From the IMG/VR virus record IMGVR_UViG_3300025087_000179, positions 1-39,706 of that record: a stretch of 39,706 nucleotides of DNA; one strand, given 5' to 3'. This document shows positions 8,151-15,443 of this stretch, piece after piece (within the stretch, counting starts at the first letter, position 1; each line of letters starts with the position of its first letter). The stretch is from a virus. The notes beneath the pieces are model-generated. The model worked only from the letters and a program-made list of their open reading frames with translations. It did no database searches and was not told the DNA's origin. The position numbers were made by a program, and so were the translations under genes.

Positions 8151-8869
8151 CTGAATATAACAAGACCCATCTTCCCATGGACATTGCAGAGGAGAGGATG
8201 ATACAACATCGTGATTATATCGCTCATTGCTTGAGGTGGACACATGTACTTAAACACGCTAAAATTGGTCAGAAGATTCTTGATCTGGGTTGTGCTGATA
8301 TGCCTCTCTGTATGGCATTTTATACTAACAAGTTTCGTCCAGCTAGCTACACTGGCGTGGAGATTAGGCAATCAATGCTTGATCATGCAAGAGAGAAGTT
8401 GGCAAAAGCGCCATTTCCTATTTTCTATATTTTGGCTGATTTGTGCAAAGATTTTGAGAAGGTGCCTAAAGATGATTATGATATCATTACTTCGTTTGAG
8501 TTTATCGAGCATGTTCCTGGTGAGATGGTTGAGCCGTTCTTGGTTAACGTCAAATCACGAATGCATATTGAGACCTTATTTTTCCTTTCAACACCTTGCT
8601 ATGACGGCAAGAATATGGCTGCGAATCATATAAAGGAGTGGACCTATGAAGAGCTCAAAGCATTGTTGCAAAAGCATTTTCAAATTGAAAAAGTATTCGG
8701 TACTTTTATCAATCAAAGTGCCATCAAACAAAGTGAAAGCGGACCTGTTCTCGAGGTGTTTTGGAAGCTTAGCGAGTACTATGATTCCAACTACCTCGCA
8801 ACTATTCTTGCACCTCTCTTTCCCGAAAAAGCGAGGAACTGCATCTGGCGACTTAGGAGGTTACCATGA
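8147..8869 (+). CDS. Class I SAM-dependent methyltransferase
   Basis: A 240-residue Rossmann-fold methyltransferase. Motif I is ILDLGCADM (about residues 44-52), motif II contains YTGVEI with the acidic residue that binds the ribose of SAM, and YDIITSFEFIEHV is the post-motif strand with EHV typical of small-molecule, lipid or sugar methyltransferases. No DPPY or other DNA amino-methyltransferase motif is present, so I do not call it a DNA MTase. The substrate is unknown. Its place between dUTPase and dNMP kinase genes leaves room for a role in nucleotide or base modification, but this is inference. Confidence 0.85.
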   Translation: MTEYNKTHLPMDIAEERMIQHRDYIAHCLRWTHVLKHAKIGQKILDLGCADMPLCMAFYTNKFRPASYTGVEIRQSMLDHAREKLAKAPFPIFYILADLCKDFEKVPKDDYDIITSFEFIEHVPGEMVEPFLVNVKSRMHIETLFFLSTPCYDGKNMAANHIKEWTYEELKALLQKHFQIEKVFGTFINQSAIKQSESGPVLEVFWKLSEYYDSNYLATILAPLFPEKARNCIWRLRRLP

Positions 8870-9159
8870 CAGAGGATAAAGATGAAAAATTAAGTCAGTT
8901 GATCATTGCGATTATTGACGCGCCATTGCCATGGGGAGAGCAACAAAAATTAGTAGATCTATTCATGGAGTTAATGGAAAGGATAGGAAGAGAGCACAAA
9001 GAGCATGTTGAAAGACTTGAGTGTATAACTAAAAATCAATTTGCTACAATTGCATTGTTAAAAAATCTAAAGGGGTGTCATCTCTATGTTGATTATCTTA
9101 GAAGGTGCAGACAAGGCAGGCAAGACCGTGCTTGCAAACAAGCTAAAAGAAAAACTTAA
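8866..9159 (+). CDS. Hypothetical helical protein, 97 aa
   Basis: Starts in an ATGA overlap with the methyltransferase. Residues 1-65 are helical and acidic; the last 25 residues are strongly basic and overlap the next gene in another frame by 74 bases, so that tail is probably constrained by the kinase coding sequence. No motif recognised. The long overlap suggests either a genuine nested gene end or loss of an earlier stop codon. Confidence 0.6.
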   Translation: MTEDKDEKLSQLIIAIIDAPLPWGEQQKLVDLFMELMERIGREHKEHVERLECITKNQFATIALLKNLKGCHLYVDYLRRCRQGRQDRACKQAKRKT

Positions 9160-10018
9160 TTGGCCAATCGTTCACTTCAGTAAACCTGGACCTGACCCGG
9201 CACTTGAGTATGGAAGTTTCTTTAAAGGTCTAGGTAACATCATCTGTGATAGATTCTACATTGGTGAATTAGTCTACGGACCTCTTCTTCGTGGAAAACA
9301 AACTATGTCACAGTTACAAATGACAGTGATTGAAAGACTTTGTAGACTGCATGCTGGTATCTTGATCCATGTCAACCCACCATACACAGTCATTGCACCT
9401 AGGCTAGAAGAGCTCGGTGATGATGCAATAACAAGTAAACAAAACTTACAGGCGTATAAAATATTCCAAGCAATATGTCCCTTGTGTAAAGTGTTGCACC
9501 TATTTGAATGGGATGGTACCTCCATAGAACATGCTACAGAAACAATAACAACATTCGTTAAGGAATTAATAATAGATGCTGGGATAGGTATCAGTATGTG
9601 CACTGGAATTGGTACTATCATCGGGCCTAAATATGTTTTTGTTGGTGAAGCTTTAAACCATACGACAACTTGGTTAGGCCACCCATTTGATGGAGGTCCA
9701 TGCGCCGAGTATCTTCAACGCGCAATGCAACTATCAGGTATCGATGAGCGTAAAGTTTATGTTTGTAATGCTAATACATTCACTAAACAAGAGGTCGTAT
9801 TCTTAATAAGCACTGGTGAGACTAAATTTATAGCTTTAGGTAATGTAGCCTATGACAAGTTGAAAAAGTTAGGAGTCAACAGCATTAAGATCGCCCATCC
9901 ACAATATTTTAAACGTTTTAAGTACCATCTTGTTTCAGATTACGCAAATGATATCTTTAAAGCTACCAAGGAGGCACCTATCTACAATGTATACTCTTCA
10001 ATCAAACAATATTGCTAG
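9086..10018 (+). CDS. dNMP kinase fused to UDG-like domain
   Basis: A 310-residue two-domain protein. Residues 1-165 are a thymidylate-kinase-like P-loop kinase: GADKAGKT (7-14) and a DRF motif (D55-F57) at the place of the TMK DRY/DRF signature. Residues about 178-285 resemble the uracil-DNA-glycosylase superfamily: VGEALN (186-191), HPFDGGPC (199-206), VCNAN (226-230), ALGNVAYDKL (250-259) and HPQYFKRF (271-278), the last matching the HPxx motif II. The glycosylase polar residue pattern of motif I (GEAPG) is altered to GEALN, so activity is uncertain. AAAGGGG precedes the ATG. In T4, gp1 phosphorylates hmdCMP; a similar role is plausible here beside the TS homologue. Confidence 0.75.
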   Translation: MLIILEGADKAGKTVLANKLKEKLNWPIVHFSKPGPDPALEYGSFFKGLGNIICDRFYIGELVYGPLLRGKQTMSQLQMTVIERLCRLHAGILIHVNPPYTVIAPRLEELGDDAITSKQNLQAYKIFQAICPLCKVLHLFEWDGTSIEHATETITTFVKELIIDAGIGISMCTGIGTIIGPKYVFVGEALNHTTTWLGHPFDGGPCAEYLQRAMQLSGIDERKVYVCNANTFTKQEVVFLISTGETKFIALGNVAYDKLKKLGVNSIKIAHPQYFKRFKYHLVSDYANDIFKATKEAPIYNVYSSIKQYC

Positions 10019-10751
10019 TTTATATTATGAAGCATTAAACCTCATCATGTATGAAGGTACAGAGACTCACCCACGTGGGTTTGATTGCCTTGAACTTTCA
10101 CCTATAAGCATGACTTTAACAGAGCCTTGGAAGAACATCTTGCTTAACCCAAATAGGAAATTAAATGTGGCTTATGCTGCTGCAGAATTTTTATGGATTA
10201 TCTACGGGAGAGATGATGTTGACTATATCTCACGGTTCAACTCAAAGATAGCAGACTATTCTGATGACGGCAAGACCTTCTTTGGGGCATACGGGATCCC
10301 TTATGCCCAACAAGAGGAATATGTTTTAAAGACGCTCAAAGAAGATCCCTGGTCTAGGCAAGCTATCATGACAATCTGGAGGCCAAACCCACCAAAAACA
10401 AAAGATATCCCATGCACTATTGCCTTGCACTTTATCCGGCGGCCGCTTGATAAACTTAATCTGATCGTCTACATGAGGTCAAATGATATCTGGCTTGGGC
10501 TTCCATACGACATACATACCTTTACCTGCATTCAGATGTACATAGCTGATCAACTTAACATAGATATTGGTACCTACACGCAGGTAGATGGCAGCTTACA
10601 TGCATATTCAAATGACTTTTTAAAGCTCCGGAAATATCTACACAGCGGTGTTAATATAAAACCTGACTATCAAGAGTCTGAGATTGGTTGTTTACTAGAA
10701 CAAAAAGAACATATTTGTGCTGAATATCTAAGGAGAAAAAATGTACTATAA
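9987..10751 (+). CDS. Thymidylate-synthase-family enzyme, likely dCMP-type
   Basis: A 254-residue TS/dCMP-hydroxymethylase homologue. Catalytic Cys143 lies in DIPCT; R164, S165 and D167 in MRSND, G171, and the LHAYSND segment match E. coli TS Cys146, R166, S167, D169, G173 and H207/Y209. The Asn at E. coli position 177 is replaced by Asp175 (GLPYDI), the change that marks dCMP-using enzymes such as T4 gp42 and that excludes dUMP. His147 is Thr here. It therefore may methylate or hydroxymethylate dCMP rather than make dTMP. ATG 9987 is chosen over 9930 because AAGGAGG lies 13 bases before it and the longer form overlaps the kinase domain. It overlaps the polymerase gene by 11 bases. Confidence 0.8.
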   Translation: MYTLQSNNIASLYYEALNLIMYEGTETHPRGFDCLELSPISMTLTEPWKNILLNPNRKLNVAYAAAEFLWIIYGRDDVDYISRFNSKIADYSDDGKTFFGAYGIPYAQQEEYVLKTLKEDPWSRQAIMTIWRPNPPKTKDIPCTIALHFIRRPLDKLNLIVYMRSNDIWLGLPYDIHTFTCIQMYIADQLNIDIGTYTQVDGSLHAYSNDFLKLRKYLHSGVNIKPDYQESEIGCLLEQKEHICAEYLRRKNVL

Positions 10752-12507
10752 CATAAAGACATCTGATGAATTAACCCACGTGCAACAAATCTTGATCAAC
10801 TCGTCAAAGATCGCGTATGACACCGAGACCACAGGGCTTAAATGGTATAGGTCCAAGGTCTTCTTACATTCATTCTCAAACGGCGAGGATAACTTCGTGA
10901 TAAGGGTAGCAAATTTCAATAAATCTGTGCTTGAAAATTTTCTCCGATCTATCCTAGAGGATAAGAACAAGTTGATCATCGGGCAAAACATCAAATTTGA
11001 CAGACATCATCTACGGCATACTCATGGGATCGAGATCCTTGGGCAAATATGTGACACCATGTTGATGAGTCATTTGATGGATGAAAACACAACCACCTCA
11101 CTAAAACCTAGGTGCAAGGCCGTGTTAGGCATTGCCATGGACGAGAAGGAGGCAGTGGATGGTTGGTTAAAAGAAAACATTGGTGCTAACAAAGAGAAGT
11201 GGGATTTTTCTCTTGTGCCAGAGCATATCATGGACCCGTACGCGGGTAATGACCCATGGTTATGCATCAAGCTATATGATCACTACTTGCCTTCAATCGA
11301 GAAGCACTTTAGACAACTCTATGAGACTGACATGAAGGTCTTTGATATCCTCTACAAGATGGAGAAGAATGGTCTACCTGTTGACCTTCCTTACCTTAAG
11401 AGCTTTCAAGCCATCTTAGAAGAACGGATCGAGAAAAATAAGAAAGAAAATATCTTCTTTAACTTTGGTGCTGAGTTTGATGTTGACTCACCAATGGAGG
11501 TTGCAGAGGTGCTGTATAAAAAGATGAAGTTTCCAGTACCTAAGCTGACAGATAAGGGTGTCAACTCAACAGATGATGAAGCTTTAGGTCAGATAGATCA
11601 TCCAGTTCCTAAAGGGATCCAGCAACATAGGTCAATGTCTAAGCTGCTAACAACCTATGTCATATCACTGCAAGAACAGGCGGTTAATGGGTTAGTGCAC
11701 CCAGATTACAGTCTCACTAGGACCAGGACTGGAAGACTTAGTTGCTCTGATCCTAACGCGCAAAATCTAGCTAAAAATGATGAGCTTCGGCGTGCCTTCA
11801 CAGTAGATCCTGGTGAAGAGATGTGGTTCTGGGACCAGTCACAGATAGAGATGGTTGGGTTTGCCATGTACAGTAAAGATTCCAAGATGATTAATGCTAT
11901 CAAGACAGGTGTTGACCTTCACGCTATGACTGCTGCTGAGGTACTTAATAAACCAGTAGATCAGATCACCAAAGAAGAACGTGCCATGGGAAAAGGTACC
12001 AACTTCGCTATGATCTATGGTGTTGGTAAAGCTAAACTAGCTAGGTACCTATCTGAATATGTAGGTAGGAAGATAGAAGATACTGAAGCCGCTGGGTTCA
12101 AGGGTAAATATCTAAATGCATTCCCAATGGTCTATGCCTTTCAACGGCAGGTGATGAGCGTCATACAAATGTACCGAGAACCATGGGGTCATTTTGTAAA
12201 GAATAAGTTTGGTAGGGTGCGTCGTATTGAGTCACAGAAAGCTTATACCGGTGTGAATCACTTGATACAAGGTTGGGCAGCTGACATGATGAAAGCAGCT
12301 ATGGTTAAGATCGAGGAAAAATTCCATCCTAAATGGGTTCAAAATATTCACGACGCTATAAGACTCGATCTACCAGTAAATACAACCGTTGAAATAGCTA
12401 GAGATATTGGTAAGTTACTCACTGATTTTCCTGAGGTTGAGTTACCTATTAAATATACCATGGAACGAAGCCAAACAAACTGGGCCGAGGTTAAGGAGGT
12501 AAGATGA
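10741..12507 (+). CDS. Family A DNA polymerase with 3'-5' exonuclease
   Basis: A 588-residue replicative polymerase. The exonuclease domain has D27/E29 (YDTETTG), D87 (IKFDRHH) and Y167/D171 (YAGND). The polymerase domain has motif A DQSQIEM (D365), motif B R414-K418 in RAMGKGTNF continuing to YGVG, and motif C IHDA (D538). In most family A enzymes motif C is HDE; the Glu is Ala539 here, while the metal-binding Asp is kept. No 5'-nuclease domain is present. It is shorter than T7 gp5 (704 aa). AGGAGA precedes ATG 10741. It should copy the genome with the primase-MCM fusion upstream. Confidence 0.95.
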   Translation: MYYNIKTSDELTHVQQILINSSKIAYDTETTGLKWYRSKVFLHSFSNGEDNFVIRVANFNKSVLENFLRSILEDKNKLIIGQNIKFDRHHLRHTHGIEILGQICDTMLMSHLMDENTTTSLKPRCKAVLGIAMDEKEAVDGWLKENIGANKEKWDFSLVPEHIMDPYAGNDPWLCIKLYDHYLPSIEKHFRQLYETDMKVFDILYKMEKNGLPVDLPYLKSFQAILEERIEKNKKENIFFNFGAEFDVDSPMEVAEVLYKKMKFPVPKLTDKGVNSTDDEALGQIDHPVPKGIQQHRSMSKLLTTYVISLQEQAVNGLVHPDYSLTRTRTGRLSCSDPNAQNLAKNDELRRAFTVDPGEEMWFWDQSQIEMVGFAMYSKDSKMINAIKTGVDLHAMTAAEVLNKPVDQITKEERAMGKGTNFAMIYGVGKAKLARYLSEYVGRKIEDTEAAGFKGKYLNAFPMVYAFQRQVMSVIQMYREPWGHFVKNKFGRVRRIESQKAYTGVNHLIQGWAADMMKAAMVKIEEKFHPKWVQNIHDAIRLDLPVNTTVEIARDIGKLLTDFPEVELPIKYTMERSQTNWAEVKEVR

Positions 12508-12890
12508 AAGAAACAGAATGGAGGAGTAAACTAGTAAGGCTGTTTAAGTTGTATCATCCTAACGATTTTATCTGGGCCATGGACGCTAAGTTTAAGGCAG
12601 GGTTTCCTGATCTATACATTATCTTCAATAAAAACCCTTATCATATAGAGCTTAAGGTTGTAGATAAGTTTCCAATAAACAAATCAACTGAAGATCTACT
12701 ACAACTTTTTGCACCGTTACAGTTATCTGTAATGAGGTCTATTAATAAGGCAGGTACAAAAGCCAATGGTCTTGTCCTAGATAAATCATGTGGTGACGTT
12801 TGGTTGTACTATATGAATTCATCATACTGGTCACAAATGATTCCTGAAAAATTTAAAAGCGCATGGTGCGAAGGTTGGTTGTTTATTTAA
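12504..12890 (+). CDS. VRR-NUC nuclease
   Basis: A 128-residue small nuclease of the VRR-NUC type (PD-(D/E)XK fold). The catalytic block is visible as GFPDLYIIFN (Asp) followed by YHIELKV (E-x-K), with an N-terminal helix containing E4/R7 and a QL-rich helix after the active site. Phage members are thought to act as structure-specific endonucleases or Holliday junction resolvases in replication and packaging. It overlaps the polymerase stop by ATGA and is the last gene of the left operon. Its stop overlaps the end of the opposite-strand gene by 8 bases. Confidence 0.85.
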   Translation: MKETEWRSKLVRLFKLYHPNDFIWAMDAKFKAGFPDLYIIFNKNPYHIELKVVDKFPINKSTEDLLQLFAPLQLSVMRSINKAGTKANGLVLDKSCGDVWLYYMNSSYWSQMIPEKFKSAWCEGWLFI

Positions 12891-13458
12891 ATTTTCCTCC
12901 AGTCCATAAGGTTTCTACTTTGCATTGATCCGGGTTCTCTAAGGCGTAATCAAGCAGATCCCACGGCGCGGTGTCATAGTCAACGTACTTCGATACCTTT
13001 ACCTTTTGAGTTCCAAATATTTGAACGACATTTTCCGAACAGAAATCGTTTTTCTTTGATTGGTGGAACCACTTAAATCCGAATCTTAAAAACGCCTTCC
13101 AGTCATAATCAGGAAGTGAAATCCCTAATTTCGGCTTGGATGAATCCAGATAAGCCGCCTTCTTCAACGGTTCCAACTGATCCATGCGAATGTATTTGTA
13201 GGAAATAACGTCGATGCGCCGGTTGCTAAGAAATTCGGCGGTTATTTCTTGGACGCATTTAAACTTCCCCACATTCAGGAACAGCCCTTTCTCTATGTAA
13301 AAGGCGGCATGATAGGCCGGGGGTTTGTACTGATGCTTGTAAATTTTGTTCCCGAACCACTCCGTTATCTTAGTTCCCCCGTAGAAGAGGAGCGTGGAAC
13401 AATCGGGCGCGTCTTTCAATTCTATTGCTGGAAATATCGGAAGCGGCTTTGTTTTCAT
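12883..13458 (-). CDS. Permuted papain-like (C92/YiiX-type) hydrolase
   Basis: A 191-residue protein. His50 in AYHAAFYIEKG and Cys140 in DFCSENVVQIF have the order and spacing of the circularly permuted NlpC/P60 (peptidase C92, YiiX-like) fold, where His precedes Cys. Such enzymes cleave amide or ester bonds in peptidoglycan stems or lipids. It is the last gene of the late operon, directly after the holin-like gene (ATGA overlap) and endolysin, so a second cell-wall or membrane lysis enzyme is the likely role. No signal peptide or membrane helix is present. The region is more GC-rich than the rest of the genome. Confidence 0.7.
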   Translation of the reverse strand: MKTKPLPIFPAIELKDAPDCSTLLFYGGTKITEWFGNKIYKHQYKPPAYHAAFYIEKGLFLNVGKFKCVQEITAEFLSNRRIDVISYKYIRMDQLEPLKKAAYLDSSKPKLGISLPDYDWKAFLRFGFKWFHQSKKNDFCSENVVQIFGTQKVKVSKYVDYDTAPWDLLDYALENPDQCKVETLWTGGKFK

Positions 13459-13748
13459 TTAATGTTCTCCGTGATTATTTTCTTAACAAATTCAAATACG
13501 TCAACCAGCCATAACAGCGTAACAGCGGACAAAATCCACATGAGAAGTTTGTATGGTCTTGTTAAGGTGCTGACGGATTCTGTTAATGTGTCTATTCTCA
13601 TCAGTGTCTTTTCACGCCAATCGCTTGCCTTTTCTTCGTTCGATGTATACCTGTATTCAAAATCTTTGGCCCATTGTTCCTGCTTAATAACAAGCTCGCA
13701 ATGCCGTCTCCGATCCCCTTCCCTTGTCTCGCAATCTTCGTCAGACAT
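13455..13748 (-). CDS. Holin-like protein, one C-terminal membrane segment
   Basis: A 97-residue protein. The first 65 residues are charged and helical; then MWILSAVTLLWLVDVF forms one transmembrane segment close to the C-terminus, followed by a short basic end. This is the topology of XhlA-type hemolysin/holin proteins. ATG 13748 is preferred over the longer form because an AGGAG sits upstream of it, and because it overlaps the end of the endolysin gene by 8 bases. It lies between the M23 endolysin and the C92-like enzyme, which supports a holin role. Confidence 0.65.
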   Translation of the reverse strand: MSDEDCETREGDRRRHCELVIKQEQWAKDFEYRYTSNEEKASDWREKTLMRIDTLTESVSTLTRPYKLLMWILSAVTLLWLVDVFEFVKKIITENIK

Positions 13749-14196
13749 CTTTTGGTTGCTCCTTTTTATTCGCATCCTCAAATTCCATATCTAAGTAAGT
13801 CGGTGTATCGTCTGCCTTCATCCCAATGTGGAGATGCGGCCCCGATGACGATCCCGTCTGTCCCGATTTTCCTATGGGAGAATGCTGGCCCATAAAATCG
13901 CCCTCCTGCACAAGCGTTTCTGAAAGATGGGCGTAAACAACGAGGAAATATTCTTCTTTAATGATGACTTCCTGCCAGACCCGCAACCCAAAACCCTGTT
14001 TGTGGTTTCCTTCGTTTTCATAACCCACTCTTTTGATTGTTCCGTCTAAGACTGCCCTTACCTCAGTTCCCTCTGGACAAGCGAAATCAATCCCGTTGTG
14101 GAATTTCTCCGCTTTCGTTATAGGATGAATCCTCATCCCGAAATCGCTGGAAATCGGGAACTCCTTTGGCACCGGTCTTGCGACGAGAGGTTTCAT
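13741..14196 (-). CDS. M23 peptidase endolysin
   Basis: A 151-residue zinc metallopeptidase of the M23 (LytM-like) family. The metal site is HNGID (H33, D37) and HLH (H121, H123), with H90 as the likely catalytic histidine; SSDFGMRIHP near the start is the typical N-terminal M23 motif. It should cut peptide cross-links in peptidoglycan at lysis. There is no signal peptide, so release through the neighbouring holin is expected. No cell-wall-binding domain is present. It starts at an ATGA overlap with the upstream fibre gene and has no clear Shine-Dalgarno sequence. Confidence 0.92.
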   Translation of the reverse strand: MKPLVARPVPKEFPISSDFGMRIHPITKAEKFHNGIDFACPEGTEVRAVLDGTIKRVGYENEGNHKQGFGLRVWQEVIIKEEYFLVVYAHLSETLVQEGDFMGQHSPIGKSGQTGSSSGPHLHIGMKADDTPTYLDMEFEDANKKEQPKDV

Positions 14197-15443
14197 TGTG
14201 CCACCACTACGCGCCGTCTTTGATGCTCAACTGTTGCTGGGGGAGCTCCACCCAAATCCCCAGCTTCAAAATCTTTACGAAGCCATCCACCGTACGAAAA
14301 GCCACATAACCCAGCCCTCGTATTGCCTGTTATTGATGTGTCCGTCACAGATAGAAATTCAGCTCCATCTTCGTAGTAAGTCAGATCGCTCCCATCGGCC
14401 TCAAACTTATGTGTCTTACTATAATCCAGTGTCCCGCCGTCTGACGTTAATGCGGTTTCTGTGCTAGCAACGGATTTCTTTATGTAGCTTTGTGTGGGGG
14501 CTGTATCCCCCGCAAAGTAAAATGTTCGGGTTGAAGAATCATCTTTCCTAAGAAGGTACCCTTGGTTCGACGCAGATGCGTAGATGCCAGTTTGGATATA
14601 CATATCGTCTGAAGACAAATCGGAATCGGCACGGATATAATTCTTCGGATTGCTCTGATATTTAATCCATCCGGCCCCATCGCATACCCAATCTCCAAGT
14701 AATTCTGTCCAAGTTAGATCACCTTCAAAAGCCGAACAAGCTGCGGTCGGGAAGGTGTCCGTGATAGTGGTATTGTGATTCAGGGGCGACTCACTTAGCG
14801 GCCAATTGTCCGGCCTGATTTCTGTCCACACAACTTTGTACTTTTCACAATAAGCCTGTAGAATACGCCTGTGATAATCACGGTCGACCTGACGTGTAAT
14901 AGGGTCTACCATCTTTCCGTCTAGGGCCGCCTGTCTTGCCTTCCACAGGTCAATTAAAATCCTCGCCTTTATTTTATTGGTATGAAAATCACCCCATGTG
15001 AAGTTCTCACTTCTTACAATTGGATGTTTACCAAGCCTCAAATTCAGCTTCCCCTTGCTCGTCGGGATGAGTGGCTTCGGAGCCGTGATACCCATCGCAT
15101 CAGATCCATCCGTCAATTGATCCCATAAGAGATCAGAGAGCCTTTGACCCCTGGGAAGATACCCCATGATATTTAGCCATCGAATCCTGTCTGCCAAATT
15201 AACGTCAATGGTTTGAATATCGCCTTCACCAAATGAAGTGTATCCGCTTCCAAGTTCAATCTCAGACGCAATGAAAGCCACATTGGGAATATCCCGGCAA
15301 CTCAAATCAATAAGTCCTTTTGTCCCTGCCGGGGCTACCCTTGAACTCTCGTAAACTTCAAATGGGCCAAGATAATAATAGTAGGCGTTGGATATCCCTG
15401 TAAGGAACATGACAACCGACGCTATGAATAAGAATTTTCTCAT
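14193..15443 (-). CDS. Tail/host-interaction protein with signal peptide
   Basis: A 416-residue protein. A basic start and hydrophobic core lead to SNA before YYYYLG, a cleavable Sec signal with a cut after about residue 20. The middle region is unrecognised; the last 200 residues include WVCDGAGWIKYQ, YYEDGAEFLSV and GWLRKDFEAGDLGG, which look like a concanavalin/LamG-type beta-sandwich for glycan binding. The basic C-terminal tail RRRVVVAQ resembles ends of phage fibre proteins. It is coupled to the upstream fibre by ATGA and has no clear Shine-Dalgarno sequence. A receptor-binding role is likely but not proven. GC content is higher than average. Confidence 0.65.
   Translation of the reverse strand: MRKFLFIASVVMFLTGISNAYYYYLGPFEVYESSRVAPAGTKGLIDLSCRDIPNVAFIASEIELGSGYTSFGEGDIQTIDVNLADRIRWLNIMGYLPRGQRLSDLLWDQLTDGSDAMGITAPKPLIPTSKGKLNLRLGKHPIVRSENFTWGDFHTNKIKARILIDLWKARQAALDGKMVDPITRQVDRDYHRRILQAYCEKYKVVWTEIRPDNWPLSESPLNHNTTITDTFPTAACSAFEGDLTWTELLGDWVCDGAGWIKYQSNPKNYIRADSDLSSDDMYIQTGIYASASNQGYLLRKDDSSTRTFYFAGDTAPTQSYIKKSVASTETALTSDGGTLDYSKTHKFEADGSDLTYYEDGAEFLSVTDTSITGNTRAGLCGFSYGGWLRKDFEAGDLGGAPPATVEHQRRRVVVAQ

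Noticed and set aside
8147-8869. DNA methyltransferase call
   Set aside because: No DPPY/NPPY or Pro-Cys motif; it looks like a small-molecule-type SAM enzyme.
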